Shown piece after piece: positions 14,815 through 21,776 of a DNA stretch of 33,544 nucleotides; positions within the stretch are counted from its first letter, which is position 1, and the number at the start of each line of letters is the position of its first letter. This stretch comes from Candidatus Moranbacteria bacterium GW2011_GWC2_37_8 (lineage in GTDB: Bacteria > Patescibacteriota > Minisyncoccia > Moranbacterales > GWC2-37-73), in NCBI GenBank assembly GCA_000992165.1, contig LBTS01000007.1, positions 1-33,544 on the forward strand, read 5' to 3'. Position numbers and translations under genes: made by a program. Under the pieces are notes generated by a model, which was not told the DNA's origin, did no database searches, and saw only the letters and a list, made by a program, of their open reading frames with translations.

Positions 14815-15387
14815 ATGAAAGTAATAGCATCACTCAAAAATTTAAGAACATCTCCTCGTAAAGTACGTCTTGTTACCAACAGTATTGTTGGAATGAACGC
14901 AAGCGCAGCTTTGGTGCAATTACAACATGTTGTAAAAAAGACTAGCGAGCCAATGGAGAAATTGCTCAACAGCGCTTTGGCTAATGCTGAAAACAACTTT
15001 GGTCTTGATAAAGACAATATGTATGTTAGCAGTGTATTAGTAGGTGAAGGTGCAAAATTGAAAAGATGGCTTCCTAGAGCTCAAGGACGAGCAACACTTT
15101 TGCTGAAAAGAACTTCACACATCAAATTGGAACTGGAAGAAAGAATCGAAGGAAAGAATAAGAAAACCAAGCAGCAATTAGATAAGGAGAAGGCAGATAG
15201 AGAAGCAGCTAGAACTAAAGCAATGAAAGAGGCTGTAGCTGAAGCATCAAAAGAAGAAGCTGAAAATGAAGATAAGGTTGCTGAAAAGGCTCCTGCTGCA
15301 AAGACTACTAAAAAAAGAGAAACTGCAGCAAAAACAGGACAGGACAATGGTTTCTTGAAGAAGGTTTTTCAAAGGAAATCAGCATAG
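14815..15387 (+). CDS. rplV: 50S ribosomal protein L22 (uL22) with long C-terminal extension
   Basis: uL22 lines the exit tunnel and contacts all 23S domains. The core from MKVIASLKNLRTSPRKVRLV to RTSHIKLELEE covers residues 1-105 and includes the tunnel hairpin ending PRAQGRATLL. The remaining ~85 residues are a highly charged Lys/Glu/Ala stretch (KEKADREAARTKAMKEAVAE) that predicts one helix or disorder. The total is 190 residues against a usual ~110. Frame and codon use continue smoothly, so this is a real extension rather than a frameshift. Confidence 0.96.
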   Translation: MKVIASLKNLRTSPRKVRLVTNSIVGMNASAALVQLQHVVKKTSEPMEKLLNSALANAENNFGLDKDNMYVSSVLVGEGAKLKRWLPRAQGRATLLLKRTSHIKLELEERIEGKNKKTKQQLDKEKADREAARTKAMKEAVAEASKEEAENEDKVAEKAPAAKTTKKRETAAKTGQDNGFLKKVFQRKSA

Positions 15388-15471
15388 TTAACTAACAACA
15401 CATAACTAATAACTTATAACAAAAAACGCATTAGTTGTGAGTTATAAGTAATAAGTGATAAGTAAATTTTT
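15388..15471. repeat. Paired-arm spacer repeat, family A (rplV-rpsC)
   Basis: Left AACTAAC/ATAACTAAT/AACTTATAAC words; right GAGTTATAAG, TAATAAG, TGATAAG. It ends in TAAATTTTT before the rpsC ATG at 15472. Confidence 0.8.
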
Positions 15472-16122
15472 ATGGGACATAAAGTCAATCCAACAGGGCT
15501 GCGCTTAGGAATCACTACCACATGGAAATCAAGGTGGTTTGCTGGCAAAGATTACACTAAAAAACTCAAAGAAGATGTTCAGGTTCGAGAGTTTGTTATG
15601 AAAAAGTGGAAATCTGCTGCAATCGCTGATGTGGAAATTGAAAGAAGCTCAAATATATTGAAATTGATTATAAAGACATCTCGTCCTGGAGTATTAATCG
15701 GAAGAGGTGGTACTGGAATCGGCGACATGAGTGCTGCAATCAAGAAGCAATTTTTCGCAGGAAAAAAGATAGATCTTAAAATTGAAGCTCAGGAAGTTAG
15801 ACAATTTGAAGAGAATGCTTCATTAGTAGCTCAGAATGTTGCTGAACAACTTGAAAAACGCGTTCCATTCCGAAGAATTTTGAAATCAATGTTGGATCAA
15901 GTTGAAAAGAATAAAAATATTAAGGGAGTTAAGATTGAAGTGTCTGGTCGTTTGGGTGGAGCTGAAATGTCACGAAGAGAGTGGCTTTCAAGAGGAACAG
16001 TTCCTCTTCACACCTTGAGAGCTGATATTGATTTCGCAAAAGCAACCGCATTCACAACTTATGGAGCTATTGGTGTTAAGACCTGGCTATATAAGGGAGA
16101 AGTATTTAATAAAGAAGATTAA
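15472..16122 (+). CDS. rpsC: 30S ribosomal protein S3 (uS3)
   Basis: uS3 forms part of the mRNA entry channel and its helicase activity. 216 residues, complete. The KH domain carries its loop as VLIGRGGTGI, and the C-terminal domain has VSGRLGGAEMSRREW and GTVPLHTLRADIDFA. The start MGHKVNPTGLRLG is canonical. The product ends shortly after GEVFNKED, with no tail extension. Confidence 0.98.
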   Translation: MGHKVNPTGLRLGITTTWKSRWFAGKDYTKKLKEDVQVREFVMKKWKSAAIADVEIERSSNILKLIIKTSRPGVLIGRGGTGIGDMSAAIKKQFFAGKKIDLKIEAQEVRQFEENASLVAQNVAEQLEKRVPFRRILKSMLDQVEKNKNIKGVKIEVSGRLGGAEMSRREWLSRGTVPLHTLRADIDFAKATAFTTYGAIGVKTWLYKGEVFNKED

Positions 16123-16228
16123 GAATCGTTTATTGTCTAGCGTAGTGAGTGAAATGAGAGAGTACTTTCATTTCCGAGCGAGCGACGACAACAAGTATTT
16201 ATATTTACATTTTGATTAGTCTACGCAT
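16123..16228. repeat. GC-richer palindromic spacer (rpsC-rplP)
   Basis: Unlike neighbouring spacers this has no 7-9 base tandem repeat. It holds the stem GAAATGA (16151-16157) / TCATTTC (16168-16174) flanked by TAGCGTAGTGAGT and CGAGCGAGCGACGACA, giving a higher GC content and a REP-like look. No terminator T tract. Possibly a dispersed palindromic element. Confidence 0.55.
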
Positions 16229-16639
16229 ATGTTGATGCCCAAAAAAGTTAAACACAGAAAAATACACCGAGGCGGAGAAATCCGAGGAGTTGCAACTAAA
16301 GGCAATACGGTAAGTTTCGGAAGTTTTGGCCTAAAGGCAACAACTTCAGGACTTATCTCTGCTCGTCAGATTGAAGCTGCTCGTAGAGCAATGACCCGTT
16401 ACGTAAAAAGAGGTGGAAAGATTTGGATTAGAATTTTCCCAGATAAGCCAATGACTAAAAAGGGAGATGAAACTCCCATGGGTAAGGGAAAAGGTAGTGT
16501 TGATCATTTCGTAGCAAAGACCAAGCAAGGAAGAGTTTTGTTTGAGATGGATGGTATAGCGCAGTCAGTTGCGAAAGAAGCTATGCGACTTGCCTCACAC
16601 AAGCTCAATGTAAAAACGAAATTTGTAGTTAAGGAATAA
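16229..16639 (+). CDS. rplP: 50S ribosomal protein L16 (uL16)
   Basis: uL16 organises the A-site region of the 50S subunit. The start [15 protein letters not shown] at 16229 is the family start, better than the second ATG six bases on. 136 residues, complete, with [32 protein letters not shown], and [13 protein letters not shown]. Only 18 bases separate it from rpmC, the shortest ribosomal gap here and one lacking a repeat array. Confidence 0.98.
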   Translation: MLMPKKVKHRKIHRGGEIRGVATKGNTVSFGSFGLKATTSGLISARQIEAARRAMTRYVKRGGKIWIRIFPDKPMTKKGDETPMGKGKGSVDHFVAKTKQGRVLFEMDGIAQSVAKEAMRLASHKLNVKTKFVVKE

Positions 16640-16657
16640 GAATAGCATATCAATTAT

Positions 16658-16852
16658 ATGAAAATTCAGGAAATTAGAGATTTGAATATTGAGCAGTTAA
16701 AGAAACTCATTGATGAGAAAAGAACTCAGGCAGTGAAGCTCAGATTTGATATCGCTGTACGTCAGCTAAAAAATCATAGACAGTATCGAGCAATTAAGAC
16801 TGATATTGCGAGAATACTTACGATTTTGAAGCAGCGAGCAGACCAAGAATAA
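16658..16852 (+). CDS. rpmC: 50S ribosomal protein L29 (uL29)
   Basis: uL29 lies beside L23 at the tunnel exit. 64 residues, typical, two antiparallel helices with the family signature LKNHRQYRAIKTDIARILT at the C-terminal half. No extension. Its start is preceded by TCAATTAT and lacks a Shine-Dalgarno. Confidence 0.96.
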   Translation: MKIQEIRDLNIEQLKKLIDEKRTQAVKLRFDIAVRQLKNHRQYRAIKTDIARILTILKQRADQE

Positions 16853-16946
16853 AGAACTAATAACTCGCAACTAATAACAGATAACAAGAACAACTAAATA
16901 CAATTTGTTATAAGTAATAAGTTGTTAGTAATAAGTTAAAATATAT
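16853..16946. repeat. Paired-arm spacer repeat, family A (rpmC-rpsQ)
   Basis: Left AACTAATAACTCGCAACTAA; right GTTATAAGTAATAAGTTGTT. The reverse complement of the right arm matches the left arm at about 24 of 35 positions. It is nearly identical over most of its length to the rplX-rplE spacer (shared AACAAGAACAACT and TTTGTTATAAGTAATAAG). Confidence 0.88.
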
Positions 16947-17189
16947 ATGACGAACACGACTAAAAAATTATCAAAGAAAAAGGGAGTAGTTGTTAGTGAC
17001 GCAATGAATAAGACTATTGTGGTTGCAGTTCAAACACTTAAAACTCATCCTAAATATTTGAAGAAATATCGTTCAACTAAGAATTATAAGGTTCACGATG
17101 AAGAGAACAAATTCAAAAAAGGTGAAACAGTTGAATTCGTTCAGTGCAAACCTCTAAGTAAAGATAAGAGTCACACAGTAATCGCGTAA
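16947..17189 (+). CDS. rpsQ: 30S ribosomal protein S17 (uS17)
   Basis: uS17 is a primary 16S rRNA binder in the 30S body. 80 residues, typical, OB fold with GVVVSDAMNKTIVVAVQTLK, HPKYLKKYRSTKNYKVHDEE and GETVEFVQCKPLSKDK. Complete. Spacers of families A (upstream) and B (downstream) flank it. Confidence 0.97.
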   Translation: MTNTTKKLSKKKGVVVSDAMNKTIVVAVQTLKTHPKYLKKYRSTKNYKVHDEENKFKKGETVEFVQCKPLSKDKSHTVIA

Positions 17190-17289
17190 ATAATTGCAGT
17201 CCATAAAGCTGAAAGTCGCAAAGTCTATAAAGCAGAGATGCATTGACTTGAAAGACTTGAAGGACTTGATAGACTTTTGACTAAAATAT
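17190..17289. repeat. Paired-arm spacer repeat, family B (rpsQ-rplN)
   Basis: Left GCAGTCCATAAAG, AAAGTC, AAAGTCTATAAAG; right GACTTGAAAGACTTGAAGGA through GACTTTTGACTAAAAT. It begins right after the stop codon and ends at the rplN ATG. Closely related to the rpsH-rplF spacer. Confidence 0.88.
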
Positions 17290-17655
17290 ATGATTCAGGC
17301 AGAAACAAAATTGAAGGCAGCTGATAATTCAGGCGCAAAAGTCATTGAGTGCTTCAAGGTGCTTGGTGGTTCACGCAGACGATATGCTTCTGTTGGAGAT
17401 ATCATTGTTTGCTCTGTGAAATCCGCTGAACCACGAGGTTTGGTAAAAAAAGGAGATAAGGTTCGTGCAGTGGTTGTTCGCACAAAGAAAGCTATTCGCC
17501 GCAAAGATGGTTCATATATCCGATTTGATGAAAATGCAGCTGTTATCGTGAATGAAAAAGAACCAAAGGGAACTCGTATATTTGGACCAATCGCTAGAGA
17601 GCTCCGAGAAAAAGGATTCTCAAAGATTGTTTCACTTGCTCCTGAGGTTTTGTAA
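17290..17655 (+). CDS. rplN: 50S ribosomal protein L14 (uL14)
   Basis: uL14 forms intersubunit bridges and is the contact for RsfS. 121 residues, essentially the universal length, starting [17 protein letters not shown] and including the [19 protein letters not shown] and [11 protein letters not shown] blocks and the C-terminal [19 protein letters not shown]. Complete. The gene on either side is separated by repeat spacers of about 100 bases. Confidence 0.98.
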   Translation: MIQAETKLKAADNSGAKVIECFKVLGGSRRRYASVGDIIVCSVKSAEPRGLVKKGDKVRAVVVRTKKAIRRKDGSYIRFDENAAVIVNEKEPKGTRIFGPIARELREKGFSKIVSLAPEVL

Positions 17656-17761
17656 GCACTAATCTGCACGAATCAATGCCACTAATAACACGAATGAGAT
17701 TCAAATTATTAGTGAAAATTAGTGAATTTAATTAGTGAAAATTAGTGATTTATAAAAATAT
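17656..17761. repeat. Paired-arm spacer repeat, family C (rplN-rplX)
   Basis: Left CACTAAT, GCACGAAT, CACTAATAACACGAATGAG; right ATTAGTGAAAATTAGTGA occurring twice. CACTAAT is the exact complement of ATTAGTG, so the arms can pair. It ends in TTATAAAAATAT-ATG. Confidence 0.88.
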
Positions 17762-18067
17762 ATGAGAATTAAAAAAGGCGATCTCGTTAAAAAAATTGCA
17801 GGAAAGGATAAGGGTAAGCAAGGGAAAGTTCTTAGAACTGTTCCTAGCGAGGGAAAAATCGTTGTAGAAAAATTGAATATTGTTAAGAAACATCAGAAAG
17901 CTCGCCGAGAAGGTGAACGTGGACAACGAGTAGAAATCGCAGCTCCATTTGATGCATCGAATGCAATGATTGTTTGTCCAGCATGTGGAGCGGCAACTAG
18001 AGTGTCCTACGCATTCGTGGGAGATAAAAAGGTTCGCGTATGTAAGAAATGTAGTAAGGAACTCTAA
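17762..18067 (+). CDS. rplX: 50S ribosomal protein L24 (uL24), zinc-ribbon type
   Basis: uL24 starts 50S assembly by binding the 23S 5' domain. 101 residues with an N-terminal KOW motif (KKGDLVKKIAGKDKGKQGKV) and a C-terminal zinc ribbon: C72, C75, C94, C97. Keeping all four cysteines means the Zn-binding form is intact. Complete, no extension. Confidence 0.97.
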   Translation: MRIKKGDLVKKIAGKDKGKQGKVLRTVPSEGKIVVEKLNIVKKHQKARREGERGQRVEIAAPFDASNAMIVCPACGAATRVSYAFVGDKKVRVCKKCSKEL

Positions 18068-18159
18068 AAGGACTAATAACCCATAACTAATAACAGACAA
18101 CAAGAACAACTGAATGCATTTTGTTATAAGTAATAAGTTGTTAGTGATAAGTTAAATAT
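18068..18159. repeat. Paired-arm spacer repeat, family A (rplX-rplE)
   Basis: Near-copy of the rpmC-rpsQ spacer with scattered substitutions: AACTAATAAC words on the left, TTGTTATAAGTAATAAGTTG on the right, ending GATAAGTTAAAT-ATATG. Confidence 0.88.
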
Positions 18160-18708
18160 ATGAAAATAACTCCAGCAAAAGAGAAATATACTAAAGTAGC
18201 GGTAGCTGAAATGCAAAAGAAATTCAGTTACAAAAGCGTTATGGCAGTGCCTCGAATTAAAAAAGTTGTCGTGAACGTGGGAATCGGAAAGATTGTCAAA
18301 GAAAACGACAAAATCGAGGAAATTGTTAGCGCCTTGACTGCTATTACTGGTCAAAAACCAGTTAAGACGAAGGCTAAGAAAGCTATTTCCGGATTCAAGA
18401 TTCGCGAAGGAATGGAAATTGGTGTAAAGGTTACCCTTAGAGGAGCAAGAATGTGGCAGTTTATTGACAGGGTGGTAAGCGCAACTCTTCCACGAACCCG
18501 AGATTTTCAAGGAATCAATAGAAAAGCAGTTGACACTACCGGTAACCTGAATATGGGTTTGAAGGAACATATGATTTTCCCAGAAATTTCACCGGAAAAA
18601 GTACGCCACACATTTGGAATGCAAATCACGGTTTCAACCAATGCGACATCGCAAGCTGAAGGTTTGGAATTATTTAAATTATTAGGATTTCCGCTAAAAA
18701 GCGAATAA
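18160..18708 (+). CDS. rplE: 50S ribosomal protein L5 (uL5)
   Basis: uL5 binds 5S rRNA and contacts P-site tRNA. 182 residues, standard. Landmarks are PRIKKVVVNVGIGK, TGQKPVKTKAKKAISGFKIR, PRTRDFQGI and HMIFPEISPEKV. Complete. Only 21 bases separate it from rpsN, with no repeat array. Confidence 0.98.
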   Translation: MKITPAKEKYTKVAVAEMQKKFSYKSVMAVPRIKKVVVNVGIGKIVKENDKIEEIVSALTAITGQKPVKTKAKKAISGFKIREGMEIGVKVTLRGARMWQFIDRVVSATLPRTRDFQGINRKAVDTTGNLNMGLKEHMIFPEISPEKVRHTFGMQITVSTNATSQAEGLELFKLLGFPLKSE

Positions 18709-18729
18709 GTAATTGATACAAGAATTTAT

Positions 18730-18915
18730 ATGGCAAAAACATCTACAGAGGCTCGAGCAGAGAAGAAACCCAAGTTTTCAACCAGAATTGTACGCCGTTG
18801 CTGGCGATGTGGTCGTAAGCATGGCTACCTTCGTGCCTACGATATCTGCAGAATCTGCTTCAGAGAATTGGCAAGTAAGGGAGAAATTCCAGGAGTAACA
18901 AAGAGCAGTTGGTAA
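18730..18915 (+). CDS. rpsZ: 30S ribosomal protein S14 type Z (uS14), zinc-binding
   Basis: uS14 in the 30S head. The short 61-residue C+ form carries a zinc ribbon with C24, C27, C40 and C43 (CWRC and CRIC), ending in [12 protein letters not shown], the hallmark of the type Z protein. A slightly extended N-terminus ([12 protein letters not shown]) is typical. Complete; closely coupled to rplE. Confidence 0.97.
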   Translation: MAKTSTEARAEKKPKFSTRIVRRCWRCGRKHGYLRAYDICRICFRELASKGEIPGVTKSSW

Positions 18916-19048
18916 AAGATATCACGAATCAACTCGAATATATTTCACTAATAAACACGAATAAGCAAGTGAGACATTGGTGCAATTAGTGAGAAATTAG
19001 TGTAAATTAGTGATTTTATATAATATAATTAGGATAAAGAATTAGAAT
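18916..19048. repeat. Paired-arm spacer repeat, family C (rpsN-rpsH), with TATAAT motifs
   Basis: Left CACGAATC, TTTCACTAATAAACACGAAT; right AATTAGTGAGAAATTAGTG, AAATTAGTGA. It then has two overlapping TATAAT hexamers (19019-19024, 19024-19029) and ATATAATTAGGATAA (19024-19038), so an internal promoter for the rpsH end of the operon is possible. Confidence 0.8.
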
Positions 19049-19453
19049 ATGTTAGATCCAATAGCAGACATGCTTACAAGAATTCGAAATGCGCAGATGG
19101 TAAAACACAAAGAAGTGTCCGTGCCTTTTTCGAAATTGAAACTGTCTATTGCTAAAATTTTAGAGCAACGAAATTTTATCGAGTCAGTTAAAAAGGATGA
19201 AGAAGGAACTTTTCCTGTGCTTAAGATTACTTTGAAATACGAAGTAGTTTCAAATACTGAGAAAAATCCTGCCATCAGAGAAATTAAACGAGTAAGTAGA
19301 CAAGGTCAGCGGATCTATGTGAAAAAGACTGACATCAAGCGAGTGAAAAATGGATATGGTATTTCAATTGTCTCAACTTCGAAAGGAATGATGACTGGTG
19401 ATAAAGCTCAGAAAATGGGACTTGGTGGAGAAATAATTTGTGAAGTTTGGTAA
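19049..19453 (+). CDS. rpsH: 30S ribosomal protein S8 (uS8)
   Basis: uS8 binds the central domain of 16S rRNA and in E. coli represses the spc operon. 134 residues, standard, with MLDPIADMLTRIRNAQM at the start and the C-terminal GISIVSTSKGMMTGDKA and LGGEIICEVW. Complete. It follows the longest spacer of the ribosomal cluster. Confidence 0.97.
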   Translation: MLDPIADMLTRIRNAQMVKHKEVSVPFSKLKLSIAKILEQRNFIESVKKDEEGTFPVLKITLKYEVVSNTEKNPAIREIKRVSRQGQRIYVKKTDIKRVKNGYGISIVSTSKGMMTGDKAQKMGLGGEIICEVW

Positions 19454-19551
19454 AAAAATAATTGCAGTCCATAAAGCTTAAAGTCCATAAAGTCCATAAA
19501 GAATTGGCTTGATTGACTTGAAGGACTTGAAAGACTTTTGACTAAAATATT
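19454..19551. repeat. Paired-arm spacer repeat, family B (rpsH-rplF)
   Basis: Left AAAGTCCATAAAGTCCATAA, right TTGACTTGAAGGACTTGAAA then GACTTTTGACTAAAAT. The left words are complementary to the right words (about 18 of 22 in the best register). Shares its start (AATAATTGCAGTCCATAAAG) and end with the rpsQ-rplN spacer. Confidence 0.88.
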
Positions 19552-20088
19552 ATGAGTAGAATCGGAAAAAAACCAGTTGTAATACCTCAAGGAGTTAGCG
19601 TAACTTGCGAGAAGAATCTAGTTACAGTTAAAGGTCCAAAAGGAACACTTACTTTTCAGCATCACATGGATGTTTCATTGAAATTTGGTGAAAATGAATT
19701 TACAGTTGAAAAAGAAAGCAAGGCAAAGAATGTTCCAGCTATCTGGGGGACTACGGCTCGCGTGATTGAAAACATGATCGAAGGAACAGTTAATGGATTC
19801 AAAAAACAATTGGAGCTTAACGGTGTTGGTTTTCGTATGAATATTGCTGGGAAAACAATCACATTAGCACTAGGTTTTTCTCATCCTGTAATTGTTGAAG
19901 TTCCTGCAGAATTAGAAGTTGTGATTGAAGGAAACACTATGACAGTATCTGGAATTGACAAGCATTTAGTTGGTCAATTTTCAGCTAATATTAGAGCATT
20001 AAAACCTGTTGAACCATATAAGGGCAAAGGATTTAAATATGTCGGAGAACATGTTCGCCGAAAAGAAGGTAAGAAATCAAGCAAATAA
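19552..20088 (+). CDS. rplF: 50S ribosomal protein L6 (uL6)
   Basis: uL6 lies near the factor-binding site and sarcin-ricin loop. 178 residues, normal, two tandem related domains; contains MSRIGKKPVVIPQGV, KKQLELNGVGFRMN, LGFSHPVIVEVP and KPVEPYKGKGFKYVGEHVRR. Complete. Family B repeats flank both sides, so this gene sits between two members of the same repeat family. Confidence 0.98.
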   Translation: MSRIGKKPVVIPQGVSVTCEKNLVTVKGPKGTLTFQHHMDVSLKFGENEFTVEKESKAKNVPAIWGTTARVIENMIEGTVNGFKKQLELNGVGFRMNIAGKTITLALGFSHPVIVEVPAELEVVIEGNTMTVSGIDKHLVGQFSANIRALKPVEPYKGKGFKYVGEHVRRKEGKKSSK

Positions 20089-20158
20089 ATAATAGCAGTC
20101 CATAAAGTCCAATGACTTGAAGACTTGAGGGACTTGAAAGACTTTTGACTAAAATATT
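20089..20158. repeat. Paired-arm spacer repeat, family B, short form (rplF-rplR)
   Basis: Left GCAGTCCATAAAGTCC, right GACTTGAAGACTTGAGGGA and GACTTTTGACTAAAAT. It is a shortened version of the other family B copies that keeps both ends and loses internal units. Confidence 0.88.
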
Positions 20159-20509
20159 ATGAACAAATCAAGTAACAATAGCGGTCGAATCCAGCGTAAG
20201 CGCCGAGTTCGAGCAAAAATTTCAGGATCTGCTGAACGTCCAAGACTTGCTGTGTATAAAAGCCTAAAAAGCATTTATGCTCAAGTGATTGACGATGTAG
20301 CTGGAAAAACTCTAGCTAGCGCAAAGCTAACTGAACTTAAAACTGCTAAGAATACTATTGAAGGAGCTAAAGAGGTTGGAAAGTTGGTTGCAAAGAAATG
20401 CGCAGCACTCAAGATTTCTTCTGTTACTTATGACCGAGCAGGTTACCGATATCATGGAAAAGTAAAAGCTTTAGCAGAAGGTGCTCGCGAAGGTGGACTA
20501 CTATTTTAA
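20159..20509 (+). CDS. rplR: 50S ribosomal protein L18 (uL18)
   Basis: uL18 binds 5S rRNA with L5 and L25. 116 residues, standard, with RKRRVRAKISGSAERPRLAV, KSIYAQVIDD, DRAGYRYHGKVKALAEGARE. Complete, no extension; begins MNKSSNNSGRIQRK with a slightly longer polar N-terminus than usual. Confidence 0.97.
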   Translation: MNKSSNNSGRIQRKRRVRAKISGSAERPRLAVYKSLKSIYAQVIDDVAGKTLASAKLTELKTAKNTIEGAKEVGKLVAKKCAALKISSVTYDRAGYRYHGKVKALAEGAREGGLLF

Positions 20510-20604
20510 AACTAACTAATAACTAATAACCAACAACAAACAACTTAAAAAACTCAAGCATGATGTTATCAGTTATAAGTTATGAGTTATAAGTTAAATA
20601 TATT
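20510..20604. repeat. Paired-arm spacer repeat, family A (rplR-rpsE)
   Basis: Left AACTAACTAATAACTAATAA, right GTTATAAGTTATGAGTTATA. AT-rich leader TTAAATATATT before the ATG at 20605. Confidence 0.85.
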
Positions 20605-21135
20605 ATGAATAAGAGACCAGGCAAAAAAGGAGCACGCAGAGAAAAACCAGAATTCGAACAGAAGCTTTTGGATTTGGCTCGCGTTACTCGTGTAGTAAAA
20701 GGTGGACGAAGATTTCGTTTCCGCGCAACATTAGTAATTGGTGATCGCAAAGGAAAAGTTGGCGTTGGTGTAGCTAAAGGATCAGACGTTTCTGACGCCA
20801 TCCAAAAAGCTTACAATGATGCAAAGAAGTGCATGATAACCGTCAAATTGTCTGGAAACACTATTCCTCATGATATCAGTATGAAACTTGGAAGCGCAAA
20901 GGTACTTTTGAAACCTGCTTCACAAGGACGCGGAGTTATCGCTGGTGGAGCTGTCCGAGCTGTGGTTGATTTGGCTGGAATTCGCGATATCGTTTCAAAA
21001 TCTTTGGGAACTTCAAATAAATTGAATGTTGCCAGAGTTACAATCGAAGCACTGAAAGCACTGAAAGCACCACGCATTAAAGCATTTGCAGAAGCTGGTA
21101 CTGTTGAAGTAAAAGAGGTTGTTATAGAAAAATAA
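20605..21135 (+). CDS. rpsE: 30S ribosomal protein S5 (uS5)
   Basis: uS5 contributes to decoding accuracy and the mRNA entry channel. 176 residues, standard; double-stranded-RNA-binding-like N-terminal domain (RVTRVVKGGRRFRFRATLVI), and the C-terminal domain has SQGRGVIAGGAVRAVVDLAG and SLGTSNKLNVARVTIEAL. Complete. The gene that normally follows, rpmD (L30), is absent. Confidence 0.98.
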   Translation: MNKRPGKKGARREKPEFEQKLLDLARVTRVVKGGRRFRFRATLVIGDRKGKVGVGVAKGSDVSDAIQKAYNDAKKCMITVKLSGNTIPHDISMKLGSAKVLLKPASQGRGVIAGGAVRAVVDLAGIRDIVSKSLGTSNKLNVARVTIEALKALKAPRIKAFAEAGTVEVKEVVIEK

Positions 21136-21236
21136 TTTTTTGTTAATTATAATTAACATTTCTGAAAAATTTACTCGTATACGATTATTATTTGTATATT
21201 TGTATATTTGTAGAAGATTTGTAATTTTGTAGGGTT
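21136..21236. repeat. Spacer with perfect 18-bp palindrome and TTTGTATA repeats (rpsE-rplO)
   Basis: TGTTAATTATAATTAACA (21141-21158) is a perfect palindrome. It is followed by an ATTTGTAT-type array (21190-21215), TTTGTAG and TTTGTAATTTTGTAG up to the rplO ATG. No rpmD coding sequence fits here. Confidence 0.75.
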
Positions 21237-21674
21237 ATGCAAATTCATCAACTTACAGTAAAAAAACGCAAGGATAAAAAAACCGTTGGTCGCGGTGGAA
21301 AGCGTGGAACATATTCCGGAAAAGGAAACAAGGGTCAGAAAGCTCGATCTGGAGCATCTATTGACCCATTGTTTGAAGGAGGACGTTCTTCTCTTGTAGA
21401 ACGTTTGAAAAAGGTTCGAGGATTTAAATCTTTGAATGCTAAGAAAACGGTTGTTAAGCTTGAAGCTTTGGAGAAGACTTTCAAAGATGGAGACATTATC
21501 TCAATGGAAACATTGCTTAGCTCAAAACTTATTGACAAGGCTGATGCAAAAGATGGTGTAAAAATTCTTACAACTGGAGCTATTACAAAAAAACTTACAA
21601 TCTCAGCTGAGATTCTTCTTTCAGGAACTGCAAAAGATGCTATAATCAAAGCAGGAGGAACAATTCTAGAATAG
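21237..21674 (+). CDS. rplO: 50S ribosomal protein L15 (uL15)
   Basis: uL15 organises 23S domains late in 50S assembly. 145 residues, standard, with N-terminal GRGGKRGTYSGKGNKGQKAR, FEGGRSSLVERLKKVRGF and the C-terminal LTISAEILLSGTAKDAIIKA. Complete. Follows rpsE directly with no L30 between; precedes secY. Confidence 0.97.
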   Translation: MQIHQLTVKKRKDKKTVGRGGKRGTYSGKGNKGQKARSGASIDPLFEGGRSSLVERLKKVRGFKSLNAKKTVVKLEALEKTFKDGDIISMETLLSSKLIDKADAKDGVKILTTGAITKKLTISAEILLSGTAKDAIIKAGGTILE

Positions 21675-21776
21675 CTTTTTAGGCATTAGCTTATTAGCTT
21701 TTTAGGAAATTAAGTAACTAATGCAATTTTTATAGCTGAGAAGCTGAAAAGCTAAGAAGCTAAGAAGCTGTTCAAT
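21675..21776. repeat. Paired-arm spacer repeat, family D (rplO-secY)
   Basis: Left GCATTAGCTTATTAGCTTTT, right AGCTGAGAAGCTGAAAAGCT and AAGCTAAGAAGCTAAGAAGC. AGCTTATTAGCTT against AAGCTAAGAAGCT gives paired arms. Ends 5 bases before the secY ATG. Confidence 0.85.
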
